From positions 1 to 55,968 of the forward strand of contig JANQMC010000052.1 of the NCBI GenBank assembly GCA_028280305.1: a stretch of DNA of 55,968 bases, written 5' to 3'. The notes under the pieces were generated by a model. That model was given only the letters and a program-made list of their open reading frames with translations. It had not been told where the DNA came from and did not search any database. The stretch is from Pelagibius sp. (GTDB taxonomy: Bacteria; Pseudomonadota; Alphaproteobacteria; Kiloniellales; Kiloniellaceae). Below, piece by piece: positions 24,390 to 33,277 of this stretch. The translations under genes were made by a program, and so were the position numbers. The stretch's first letter is position 1, and each line of letters starts with the position of its first letter.

Positions 24390-25757
24390 ATGCCATTTAG
24401 CGTGGCGATTATCGGCGCCGGGCCGAGCGGGTTCTACACCGCGGAGGCCTTGCGGCGATCCAGTCTGGATTTTCGGATCGACCTCATCGAGGGTCTGCCG
24501 ACCCCTTTTGGTCTGATTCGTTTCGGCGTCGCGCCGGATCACCAATCGACAAAGCGCGTCGCGCGCAGCTATGAGCGTACCGCCCAGGACGAGGCGGTCG
24601 GCTACTTCGGCAACGTCGAGGTCGGACGCGACATTGGGCTTGAAGAATTGCGGGGCCTCTACGATGCCGTGGTGGTCGCCATTGGTGCGCCGCTGGACCG
24701 GGAGCTGAAGATTCCCGGCGGCGACAAAGCGGGGGTCTACGGCTCGGCCACCTTCGTCGGCTGGTACAACGGTCATCCCGACCACCGTGACTTGGCGCCG
24801 GACCTGAACACCGAAAGCGTCGCCATTATCGGCAACGGCAACGTCGCGCTGGATATCGCAAGGGTTCTGGTGAAGACCCCGGCGGAGATGGCGACCACGG
24901 ACCTTCCGGACTACGCTGGCGCCGTGCTCCATTCGGCGCCGGTTCGCGATGTCCACCTGATCGGCCGGCGCGGGCCGCTGGAATCCAAGTTCACTAATGT
25001 CGAACTGCGTGAGATGGCGCGGCTGGAAGACTGTCTGCCGCTGGTCGACCCCGGCCAGGTACCGGACGGGCCGGCAGCCGATGCCGACGAGCGGGAGCAA
25101 CGGCTCCAGGCCAAGAACCTCGACACCTTGCGTAGCTTTGCCGGGCTTGATGCGGCCGGCAAAAGCAAGCGCGTCCACTTCAGATTTTTCAACCGGCCGG
25201 TCGAAGTACTGGGTGGCAACCAGGTCGAAGCCCTTCGGCTGGAGAAGACCCGGGTCGAGGACGGTCACGCGGTCGGGACCGGCGAGACCTTCGACCTGCC
25301 CTGCGGTGCGGTCGTGGCCGCGATCGGTACCAAGGCCCAGCCGCTGGAAGGTCTGCCCTTCGACCAGAGCAAAGGGGTCGTGACCAACCGCCATGGGCGG
25401 GTGGACAGGGGGCTCTACGTGGTCGGCTGGGCCAGGCGCGGCCCTACCGGGGTGATCGGCACCAACAAACCCGATGCGGAAGAGATTGCCGCTCACATCG
25501 AAGCGGATCTCGCCGACGCCGGTGGAGGTTTTGGGGCCAAGGCGTCCCTGGCCCGGAAGACCGGGCGTCCGGCACTGGAAGACCTGCTGGATCAGCGCGG
25601 TGTCAACTGGATCAGTTATGACGGCTGGAAGGTGATCGAGGCAGCAGAGGTGGAGGCGGCGGAACCCGGCATGCCGCGCAAGAAACTGATCCGTATCGCG
25701 GAAATGCTGGCGGTGCTGGACGGTGCCGGGCCGGCGCCCCGCCAGCGCTCGGATTGA
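24390..25757 (+). CDS. FprA-type ferredoxin/adrenodoxin-NADP+ reductase
   Basis: A 455-residue flavoprotein of the adrenodoxin-reductase family. The FAD loop is VAIIGAGPSGFYTAEAL (5-21), with FGLIRFGVAPDHQSTK, the NADP loop VAIIGNGNVALDIARVL, and C-terminal VVGWARRGPTGVIGTNKPDAEE, all hallmarks. It moves electrons between NADPH and small ferredoxins or 2Fe-2S proteins. It is divergent from the corrinoid operon and could supply electrons to the corrinoid activator, or balance ferredoxin made by the downstream 2-oxoacid oxidoreductase. Both are inferences from position. Confidence 0.9.
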   Translation: MPFSVAIIGAGPSGFYTAEALRRSSLDFRIDLIEGLPTPFGLIRFGVAPDHQSTKRVARSYERTAQDEAVGYFGNVEVGRDIGLEELRGLYDAVVVAIGAPLDRELKIPGGDKAGVYGSATFVGWYNGHPDHRDLAPDLNTESVAIIGNGNVALDIARVLVKTPAEMATTDLPDYAGAVLHSAPVRDVHLIGRRGPLESKFTNVELREMARLEDCLPLVDPGQVPDGPAADADEREQRLQAKNLDTLRSFAGLDAAGKSKRVHFRFFNRPVEVLGGNQVEALRLEKTRVEDGHAVGTGETFDLPCGAVVAAIGTKAQPLEGLPFDQSKGVVTNRHGRVDRGLYVVGWARRGPTGVIGTNKPDAEEIAAHIEADLADAGGGFGAKASLARKTGRPALEDLLDQRGVNWISYDGWKVIEAAEVEAAEPGMPRKKLIRIAEMLAVLDGAGPAPRQRSD

Positions 25758-25914
25758 GGTATACACATACAAAAATTGTGATTTTTTAAATTTCACGGTT
25801 GATTATGATGTTTTTTGAAGAAGGCGTTGGCAAACCTGGGCCTCAGGGCCATATTCACGCCGGGTTGGCAGAGCTGTCAGGGGCGCTGCCCTGATCAAGT
25901 GAAAGGTCTTGGGA
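25758..25914 (+). promoter_or_regulatory. AT-rich promoter region of the 2-oxoacid:ferredoxin oxidoreductase operon
   Basis: The stretch 25760-25825 is markedly AT-rich against a high-GC background (ATTTTTTAAATTTCAC; ATTATGATGTTTTTTG) and directly precedes the alpha-subunit gene, so it probably holds the promoter. A TGTGA...TCAC pair around 25780 is spaced 11 rather than the 6 bases of a CRP site. Confidence 0.4.
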
Positions 25915-27783
25915 ATGGAAGGTTCGACGGCTCTTAAGGTTGAGCCCTCAGGCCGCCGGGTTTTGGACTCGGCGGTGGTGCGCTTCGCCGGTGATTCGGG
26001 CGACGGGATGCAGCTGACCGGTAGTCAGTTTACGCTGTAGACGGCGCTGGCCGGCAACGACCTTGCGACCTTCCCGGACTTCCCCGCCGAGATCCGCGCC
26101 CCGGTCGGCACGACTTTCGGCGTATCGGCCTTCCAGATCAATTTCGGCGCCCGGGTCATCAAGACCTCCGGTGATGCCCTCGACGTGCTGGTGGCGATGA
26201 ACCCGGCGGCCTTGAAGGTCGATCTGCCGGAATTGAAATCCGGTGGCCTGCTGATCCTCGATTCCGGCTCCTTCAACGAGCGCAACTTCACCAAGGCCGG
26301 CTATCAGCAGGACCCGCGGGAGGACGGCAGCCTCGACGATTACCGGATCGTTGAAGTCGACATGTCGCAGATGACCCAGGATGCCCTGAAGGATTCCGGC
26401 CTCACCAAGAAAGAGGCGCTGCGCTGCAAGAACATGTGGGCGCTGGGGCTGGTCTATTGGATGTTCGGGCGCGAGCGGAAGCCGACGCAGGACTGGTTGA
26501 CCAGCAAATTCGCCAAGCGGCCGGAAATCGCCACGGCCAATATTGCCGCGCTCAACGCGGGTCATGCTTTTGGCGAGACGGCGGAGATGGGCGAGGACCT
26601 GGCCGCTTTCTCGATTCCGGCAGCGAAGATCGCGCCGGGCCTCTACCGCAACATAACCGGGGCGGAGGCCTTGTCCTGGGGCTTGGTGGCCGGCGCCAGC
26701 GGCGCCGACCTGAAGCTGGTGTTCTGTTCCTATCCGATCACCCCCGCGTCTTCACTGCTCCATACGCTCGCCGGGCTGAAGAACCACGGCGTCGTGACCT
26801 TTCAGGCGGAAGACGAGATCGCAGCGGTATGCGCGGCCATCGGGGCGTCCTATGCCGGCGGGGTCGGCGTCACCTCCAGCTCCGGGCCGGGCGTTGCCTT
26901 GAAGACCGAAGCGATTGGCCTGGCGATCTCGGCCGAACTGCCGCTGGTCATCGTCAATTCCCAGCGTGCCGGACCATCGACGGGCATGCCGACCAAGACG
27001 GAACAGTCGGATCTCTATCAGTCGGTTTTCGGGCGCAACGGCGACTCGCCGCTGGTGGTATTGGCGGCCCGTTCGCCGGCCGACTGTTTCGATGTCGCGA
27101 TCGAGGCCGTGCGTCTTGCGACCAAGTACATGACCCCCGTCATCCTGTTGAGCGACGGGTACATCGCCAATGCCGCCGAGCCTTGGGCCGTGCCCGAGGC
27201 CGAGACTCTGCCGCGCTTTCCGGTGACCTTCGAAACCAATGCCGAAGGCTTCCATCCCTTCAAGCGCGACCCGGAAACCCTAGCCCGTGCCTGGGCGGTA
27301 CCGGGCACACCGGGGCTGGAACACCGGATCGGCGGTATCGAAAAGGCCAGCGACAGCGGCAACATCTCCTATGACGCCGAGAATCACCAGCGCATGACCA
27401 ACCTGCGCCGCGACAAGGTTCTGGGCATCGCCAAGGACATCCCGGCCCAGGCCTTTGAGCAGGGCGGCAGCGACGACCGCCTGGTGCTGGTCGGCTGGGG
27501 ATCGACCTACGGGCCGATCAGCCGCGCGGTCGACAACCTGCGTCAGGAGGGCCTGCCGGTCGCTCATCTGCACCTGCGGCACATCTGGCCGCTGGCGGAG
27601 AACCTGGGCGAGCTGCTGTCTGGTTTCGAACAGATCCTGGTTCCGGAGATGAACGACGGACAACTGGTCACTTTGTTGCGCAGCGAATTCCTGGTACCGG
27701 CCGAGGGCCTGAACAAGGTGACCGGTAAGCCATTCAAGATTGCAGAGATTGAGGCGGCGGTACGTGCCCGCCTGGAGGCCTGA
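25915..27783 (+). pseudogene. 2-oxoacid:ferredoxin oxidoreductase, alpha (gamma-alpha fused) subunit, interrupted by an in-frame amber codon
   Basis: The full frame from ATG 25915 is 622 codons, the normal length for the fused gamma-alpha KorA-type subunit, with a TAG at 26038-26040 (codon 42). The protein reads FAGDSGDGMQLTGSQFTL, stop, TALAGNDLATFPDFPAEIR. Both sides are family sequence in one frame, so this is a point nonsense change, not a frameshift. The gamma domain occupies the N-terminal third; the TPP-linked alpha domains follow (YPITPASSLLHTLA; SSSGPGVALKTEA). The next in-frame start is GTG 26185, which would lose about 90 residues. Recent inactivation, a sequencing error or readthrough are all possible. 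The rest of the frame is intact and followed one base later by the beta gene. Confidence 0.85.
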
Positions 27784-27784
27784 G

Positions 27785-28807
27785 ATGAACATCGCGACCC
27801 CGGCCGTAAAGACGGCCAAGGACTACGCCTCGGATCAGGAAGTGCGCTGGTGCCCGGGCTGCGGCGACTACGCGATCCTGAAGGCGGTGCAGAAGACCCT
27901 GGCCGAATTGCAGGTGGACACGGAGAAGACGGTTTTCATCTCCGGGATCGGCTGTGCGGCGCGCTTTCCTTATTATCTCTCGACCTATGGCTTCCACACC
28001 ATCCACGGTCGTGCGCCGGCCTTTGCGACCGGTGTCAAGCTGACCAACCCGGAGCTCGACGTCTGGGTTGTCTCCGGCGACGGCGATGCGCTGTCGATCG
28101 GCGGCAATCATCTGCTGCACGTCCTGCGGCGCAACGTCGACCTGCAGCTTCTGCTGTTCAACAACGAGATCTATGGTCTGACCAAGGGACAGTATTCGCC
28201 GACCTCGCGGGTCGGGACGCGCTCGCCTTCGACGCCGGGCGGTTCGCTCGACACGCCGGTCTCGGCGGGCTCTTTTGCGCTGGGGGCCGGTGCGCGTTTC
28301 TTCGCCCGCTCGGTCGACACCCAGCAGAAGGATTTGCCGGTGGTGCTGAAAAGGGCGCGCGAGCATCGCGGCGCCTCGCTGGTCGAGATTTTCCAGAATT
28401 GCATCGTCTACAACGACGACGCCTTTGCCGGCTTCACCGACCGATCGGTCGCAGCGGATGCGCAGATCCACCTGGAGCACGGCAAGCCGATGCTGTTCGG
28501 CAAGGAGCGCAACAAAGGGCTGCGCCTGAAGCCGGGCCGTCTTGAGCTTGAGGCCGTTACCCTGGGCGAGGACGGAATTACCGAAGCCGACATCCTGGTG
28601 CATGACGAAACCGACCGCGCCATGGCCACCCTGCTGGTGGGTATGGAGCCGCCAAGCCTGCCGGTCGCCATGGGCGTAGTCTTCTGCGACCCGGCGCCCA
28701 GCAGCTACGAAACCGGTGTTTTGGCCGAAGTCGACGCGATCCAAAGCAGCCGTCCGGGAACCCTGGCCGAGCTGCTCACGAAGGGGAACACCTGGACGGT
28801 GTCCTAA
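27785..28807 (+). CDS. 2-oxoacid:ferredoxin oxidoreductase, beta subunit
   Basis: A 340-residue thiamine-diphosphate subunit. VRWCPGCGDYAILKAV is the conserved N-terminal metal/cofactor region, GIGCAARFPYY follows, and the TPP motif is VVSGDGDALSIGGNHLLH with NNEIYGLTKGQ. With the alpha subunit it converts a 2-oxoacid (2-oxoglutarate or related) and CoA to acyl-CoA, CO2 and reduced ferredoxin. It starts one base after the alpha stop, so it depends on the alpha gene for translation; amber arrest upstream could also reduce its expression. No ferredoxin gene is adjacent. Confidence 0.92.
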   Translation: MNIATPAVKTAKDYASDQEVRWCPGCGDYAILKAVQKTLAELQVDTEKTVFISGIGCAARFPYYLSTYGFHTIHGRAPAFATGVKLTNPELDVWVVSGDGDALSIGGNHLLHVLRRNVDLQLLLFNNEIYGLTKGQYSPTSRVGTRSPSTPGGSLDTPVSAGSFALGAGARFFARSVDTQQKDLPVVLKRAREHRGASLVEIFQNCIVYNDDAFAGFTDRSVAADAQIHLEHGKPMLFGKERNKGLRLKPGRLELEAVTLGEDGITEADILVHDETDRAMATLLVGMEPPSLPVAMGVVFCDPAPSSYETGVLAEVDAIQSSRPGTLAELLTKGNTWTVS

Positions 28808-28846
28808 GGCCGGTATTGCCGTTCGGGCCGGACGAGGGTCCCGACG

Positions 28847-29329
28847 TCAGACCAGCTTCTTCAAAAGCCTTACAAACTGCTCGCGCTCTTCGGGGGGCAG
28901 GGGGGCCAGGATCTCGCCGCCGATGCGCTTTGCGTCGGACAGCAGCGATGCGACCGTTTCCTTTCCCAAAGGCGAGAGGCTCAAGACCATCCGCCGCCGG
29001 TCATTGGGGTCCGGCAGCCGCTCTATGAAGCCGCGCTCCTGAAGGCGCCGGATAACGCCCTGGATGGTTGCCGGATCCATCGCGGCCATGCGTCCGAGCC
29101 GGTTCTGCGACAGCTTGCCGGTCTCGTGGAGGCGGGCCAGGGCGAAGAACTGGGTCGGCGTCAACTGGGCGTCGGCCAGGACGGTCAGGAAAATCGAAGA
29201 CGCGCGCTGATGGGCCCGACGCAGAAGATGCTGAACCTGATGGTCCAGAACGAAGTCCTGGGTCGGCGCCGTGTCGTCAACGGGCGCTGAAAGACGGGTT
29301 TGTTCGGAAAAGCTGGACAAGTTGGTCAT
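28847..29329 (-). CDS. MarR family transcriptional regulator
   Basis: A 160-residue winged-helix regulator: FVLDHQVQHLLRRAHQRAS dimer helix, LTPTQFFALARLHETGKLSQNRLGRMAAMDPATIQGVIRRLQ recognition region, and the DPNDRRRMVLSLSPLG wing with conserved DxRRR. It may sense aromatic or imidazole-type ligands, but none is assigned. It lies downstream of hutH on the same strand with a 153-base gap and converges on the oxidoreductase operon. The ATG at 29329 was chosen because upstream residues are not MarR-like. Confidence 0.87.
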   Translation of the reverse strand: MTNLSSFSEQTRLSAPVDDTAPTQDFVLDHQVQHLLRRAHQRASSIFLTVLADAQLTPTQFFALARLHETGKLSQNRLGRMAAMDPATIQGVIRRLQERGFIERLPDPNDRRRMVLSLSPLGKETVASLLSDAKRIGGEILAPLPPEEREQFVRLLKKLV

Positions 29330-29482
29330 CCCTGAAGGAGATCGAAACCTCGGAAAAGCAGCCCACGACCATCTTTTGTGGCTCGTTGGGCGCCAACAAA
29401 TCCTCTGCCGGAACGCAGTATACAGGTGCTTTTCGCCGTGCGTCCAGCCGCTAAACACCGGCAATATATTAGATTTTCCGAA

Positions 29483-31021
29483 TTAATCCGCTGCCAGGCA
29501 GGGTTGCTCCAGAAGGTCGGTGGCAAACCAGCCGCTGCTTACCAACGCCGCCAGGGCCTCGATATCCGGGGCCAGCAGGCGGTCGTCGGCCAGGAAGGCG
29601 GCGCGCGCACGGATGGCTGCCATGGCCCCGGCAAGCTTCGGCGAGGTCTCCAGCGGCCGGCGCAGGTCGACACCCTGGGCCGCCGCCATGAGTTCGATGG
29701 CGACGATGTGGGCCACATTCTCCGCGATATCCGAAAGGCGGCGGGCGCCGTGGGCGGCCATGGAGACGTGGTCTTCCTGATTGGCTGAGGTCGGCAGGCT
29801 GTCGATGCTGGCGGGGTGGCACAGGATCTTGTTTTCCGATGCCAGTGCCGCAGCGGTGACATGGGCGATCATGAAGCCGGAGTTGAGGCCGGGCTCGGCG
29901 ACCAGGAAGGCGGGCAGGGTGCTCATATGCGCGTCCACCAGCAGGGCGACCCGCCGCTCGGAAAGGGAACCGATCTCCGACAGGGCAATCGCGATGGCGT
30001 CGGCGGTAAAGGCAACCGGCTCGGCATGGAAGTTGCCGCCGGAAAGCACCTCGCCGGTATCGGGGAAGACCAGGGGATTGTCGGAGACGGCATTGGCCTC
30101 GATCGTCAAGGTCGCAGCAGCAGTCCGGAAGCTGTCGATCACCGCGCCCATCACCTGAGGCTGACAACGCAGGGAATAGGGGTCCTGAACCCGGTCGCAA
30201 TCCAGGTGCGATTGACGGATGGCGCTGCCGTCGAGCAGGCCGCGCAGCCATGCCGCCACCTGAGCCTGGCCGCGATGGCCGCGCAGGTCCTGGATCCTCG
30301 GGTCGAAGGGTGTGTCGCTGCCGAGGGCAGCATCGACGGAAAGAGCACCGGCGGTGATGGCCGCGCTAAAGATATCCCAGGCCTGAAACAGACCGTGAAG
30401 AGCGAGGGCAGTGGACACCTGGGTGCCGTTCAGGAGGGCAAGCCCCTCTTTGGCGGCCAGTTCGACCGGCTGCAGTTCTCGCTCGGCCAACACCTCGGCG
30501 GTCGGGCGGATCTGCCCGTCATGGCGGATTGCGCCTTCACCCAGCAGGACGGCGGAGAGGTGGGCAAGCGGCGCCAGATCGCCGGACGCGCCCACCGAGC
30601 CCTTGCCGGGGATGACCGGGTAGAGCTCTTCGTTCAGCAGCAGGATCAGGCGGTCGATCACTTCGGCGCGAATGCCCGAGTGGCCGCGCGCGAGGGCATT
30701 GATTTTCATTATCAGAATCAGGCGCACCACCCGGTCATCCAGGGGTGTCCCGACCCCGGTGCAGTGCGACAGCACCAGCCGGCTCTGCAGTTCGGTCACC
30801 TGATCGCCGGCGATGGTCTGCCGGGCCAGGCTGCCGAAGCCGGTGGTGATTCCGTAGACCGTACGCTCTTCCGCAACCACCTGGGCGACACAGTCGGCGG
30901 CAGCGTTGATGGCCTGATAGCAGGAGGGGTCAAGACTGATTGGCCGGTGCCGGCGCCAATGCGCACAAAGCCTGTCCAGGGTCAGGCCGCCAGCCTTTAA
31001 CATCTCGTGATCGCCATTCAC
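29483..31021 (-). CDS. hutH: Histidine ammonia-lyase
   Basis: A 512-residue enzyme, normal for the family. [15 protein letters not shown] contains the Ala-Ser-Gly that cyclises to the MIO electrophile; [13 protein letters not shown]-like [11 protein letters not shown] and NQEDHVSMA follow. It removes ammonia from histidine to give urocanate, the first step of histidine degradation. The start is taken as GTG 31021, 9 bases after GGGAGG; an ATG at 31003 is the alternative. A HutC operator lies 25 bases upstream. Unlike most hut loci, this gene is 13 kb from the nearest other hut gene. Confidence 0.95.
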   Translation of the reverse strand: MNGDHEMLKAGGLTLDRLCAHWRRHRPISLDPSCYQAINAAADCVAQVVAEERTVYGITTGFGSLARQTIAGDQVTELQSRLVLSHCTGVGTPLDDRVVRLILIMKINALARGHSGIRAEVIDRLILLLNEELYPVIPGKGSVGASGDLAPLAHLSAVLLGEGAIRHDGQIRPTAEVLAERELQPVELAAKEGLALLNGTQVSTALALHGLFQAWDIFSAAITAGALSVDAALGSDTPFDPRIQDLRGHRGQAQVAAWLRGLLDGSAIRQSHLDCDRVQDPYSLRCQPQVMGAVIDSFRTAAATLTIEANAVSDNPLVFPDTGEVLSGGNFHAEPVAFTADAIAIALSEIGSLSERRVALLVDAHMSTLPAFLVAEPGLNSGFMIAHVTAAALASENKILCHPASIDSLPTSANQEDHVSMAAHGARRLSDIAENVAHIVAIELMAAAQGVDLRRPLETSPKLAGAMAAIRARAAFLADDRLLAPDIEALAALVSSGWFATDLLEQPCLAAD

Positions 31022-31045
31022 CGGTAACAGCCTCCCTTGTCCGAA

Positions 31046-31059
31046 GTTGTATATACAAC
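31046..31059. promoter_or_regulatory. HutC operator upstream of hutH
   Basis: GTTGTATATACAAC is a perfect 14-bp palindrome matching the known HutC core TGTATATACA. The same core occurs at 46345, 49565 and 51935, each time before a hut gene. Repression by HutC (48758-49504), relieved by urocanate, is the established logic of the family. Confidence 0.9.
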
Positions 31060-31380
31060 TTCGGCACTCATACCATCGTTCTGATGGACCATAAAGCCCG
31101 GGCTTCGACAGATCGCGGTCATTCTGTTTCCAACGAAAAGGGTAGAAGAAACGAGAAGGCTGTAATCGAAGATTGTGGGAACAAAAACATAGACAGGTAC
31201 CAAGCACTTGATTCGGCCAACACATGAAATCCGCATTATCATCAAATCGAGTAGTTTTTGTGATCTATGCAAAGGCCGAAAGAGCAAAACAACACCCGAT
31301 GTTTAGCTTAAACGGAACCTTAAGTGCTGGCCCATTAGGTTTCGCTTCAGCTGGGGAATAATACAGTTTGAGGAAGTCTT
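31060..31380. other. AT-richer divergent region between hutH and the chemoreceptor gene
   Basis: About 320 bases without a gene and with lower GC than the rest of the window. It should contain the hutH promoter next to the HutC site and the promoter of the chemoreceptor near 31250-31370. No further repeats or hairpins stand out. Confidence 0.4.
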
Positions 31381-33078
31381 ATGCGGCTCCAGGCCCTTCG
31401 ATCCTTTCGGATCGCCCATCGTGTCTTGACCCTGATTGCCCTCTCGGCGGCCGGCCTGATCGTTGTGGCCGGTATGATGCTGATGGATCTCCGCGGCTCG
31501 CTGATCGAGCAGAAGCAAAACGAACTGCGCCAGTTGGTGGAAAGCGCCGTCGCCATTGCTGACGCAAATCACAAGCGCGCCGAAGCCGGTGAAATCTCGG
31601 TCGAGGAAGCCCAGCGCCTGTCGCTGACCGCGATCGGCGATATTCGCTATAACGGGTCGGACTACTTCTGGGTCAACGACATGCAGTCGGTGATGGTGAT
31701 GCACCCGATCAAACCGGCTTTGAACGGCAAGGACCTGAGCGACCTGAAAGACAAGGCCGGGACGCAGATCTTCGTCGAATTCGTCAAGGTGGTCAGCGCC
31801 GATGGGGCCGGTTATGTCCGTTATCTCTGGCCCAAGCCGGGCAGCGAGCAACCGGAGCCGAAGGAATCCTACGTCCAAGGGTTCGAGCCCTGGGGCTGGA
31901 TCATCGGAACCGGCGTCTACATCGACGACCTGAACGCGACCTTCTGGCAGAAGGCGACGGTGATCGGCGGTATGATCGCTGCAATTCTGGTCGGCATTGC
32001 GGTTGTCTCCATGCTGATCGCGCGCAGCATTACCCGGCCGATCTCCGGGATGATTGCCTCGATGCGCAGCTTGGCCGACGGCGATCTCAAGGTCGAGATT
32101 CCCGGTGTCGGCCGCCATGATGAGATCGGCGATATGGCCGATGCCGTGCAGGTTTTCCGCAGCAACGCTGAAAACCAGAGGCGTTTGGAGAAGGAGAACA
32201 AGGACTCCGCCAAGCGCGCCGAGCAGGAAAAGCAGACCGCCATGCGCCAGCTCGCCGATGGTTTCGAGGCCAGTGTGAAGTCGGTGGTCGACTCGGTCTC
32301 CTCGACCGCATCGACCATGCAGACAACGGCGCAGTCGATGACTTCGGCGGCGGAGGAAACCGAGCAACAGGCCCAGGCCGCCGCCGGCGCCTCCGAAGAG
32401 GCTTCCACCAATGTTCAAACCGTTGCCTCGGCGGCGGAGGAGCTTGCCTCTTCAATCGAGGAGATCGGGCGCCAGGTTTCGCGGTCATCCGAAACCGCCA
32501 ACCGGGCCGTCGAACACGCAAGGGGCACCAACGGCAAGGTGGAGGGTCTTGTCGAGGCCGCCCAGAAGGTCGGCGAAGTCGTCAATCTGATTTCCGACAT
32601 CGCGGAGCAGACCAACCTTCTGGCGCTGAACGCGACGATCGAGGCGGCCCGCGCCGGTGAGGCCGGCAAGGGATTCGCGGTCGTCGCCAACGAAGTGAAA
32701 TCGCTCGCGACCCAGACCGCCAAGGCGACCGAGGAGATTTCGCAGCAGATCGGTGAGATCCAGTCTGCGACCACCGATGCGGCAACGGCAATCAAGTCGA
32801 TCGCCGAAACGGTCGAACAGATCAACGAGATCGCCGGCAGCATCTCGGCCGCGGTTGAAGAACAGGGCGCGGCGACGCAGGAAATCGCGCGCAACGTTCA
32901 GCAGGCTTCCGCCGGCACTCAGAAGGTCAGCGGGAACATTGGCGCGGTCACCAAGACCGCGGGTCAGACCGGTTCTTCTGCGGGCGAGGTCCTGGGCGCA
33001 GCAAGCCAGCTTTCCCAGCAGTCGGACAAGCTGCGCAAGGAAGTGCAGCAGTTCATCACCAAGGTCCGCGCGGCCTGA
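31381..33078 (+). CDS. Methyl-accepting chemotaxis protein with single-Cache sensor
   Basis: A 565-residue chemoreceptor. TM1 is at ~15-36, a periplasmic single-Cache domain at ~37-190 ([40 protein letters not shown]), TM2 at ~197-215, HAMP at ~216-270, and a cytoplasmic signalling coiled coil with tip [20 protein letters not shown]. It signals through CheA/CheW to the flagellar motor. The ligand is unknown; sCache receptors commonly sense small organic acids. Only the divergent hutH is adjacent, so histidine or urocanate taxis is a speculative option. Confidence 0.93.
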   Translation: MRLQALRSFRIAHRVLTLIALSAAGLIVVAGMMLMDLRGSLIEQKQNELRQLVESAVAIADANHKRAEAGEISVEEAQRLSLTAIGDIRYNGSDYFWVNDMQSVMVMHPIKPALNGKDLSDLKDKAGTQIFVEFVKVVSADGAGYVRYLWPKPGSEQPEPKESYVQGFEPWGWIIGTGVYIDDLNATFWQKATVIGGMIAAILVGIAVVSMLIARSITRPISGMIASMRSLADGDLKVEIPGVGRHDEIGDMADAVQVFRSNAENQRRLEKENKDSAKRAEQEKQTAMRQLADGFEASVKSVVDSVSSTASTMQTTAQSMTSAAEETEQQAQAAAGASEEASTNVQTVASAAEELASSIEEIGRQVSRSSETANRAVEHARGTNGKVEGLVEAAQKVGEVVNLISDIAEQTNLLALNATIEAARAGEAGKGFAVVANEVKSLATQTAKATEEISQQIGEIQSATTDAATAIKSIAETVEQINEIAGSISAAVEEQGAATQEIARNVQQASAGTQKVSGNIGAVTKTAGQTGSSAGEVLGAASQLSQQSDKLRKEVQQFITKVRAA

Positions 33079-33092
33079 CGATCAAGGAACTG

Positions 33093-33134
33093 AGCCCCCG
33101 TTTTCAGCCGGATCCAACGGTTGAGGCGGGGGCT
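33093..33134 (+). terminator. Long hairpin after the chemoreceptor gene
   Basis: AGCCCCCG pairs with CGGGGGCT, and an inner TCAGCCG/CGGTTGA pairing extends the stem, 14 bases after the stop codon. No clear U-run follows (cttcgtgtttcg), so it is an imperfect intrinsic terminator candidate. Confidence 0.5.
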
Positions 33135-33277
33135 TCGTGTTTCGCTCTCCGTCCAGCATCGATCATCGCGATACTTTCCGTCGGTTAAAGAACAGCCGAT
33201 CCCCCTGAAGCCGCCAAGCTTGAGGCAGGCGGCCGCCTCTTCGCGGCCTTACGAAGCAGCAAAAGGGGGAAAGGCTG

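Noticed and set aside
26038..26040. Amber codon as a pyrrolysine codon, given the MttB genes in the window
   Set aside because: Both MttB-like genes lack in-frame amber codons, no pyl gene is visible, TAG ends many ordinary genes here, and the host gene is not a methylamine methyltransferase.
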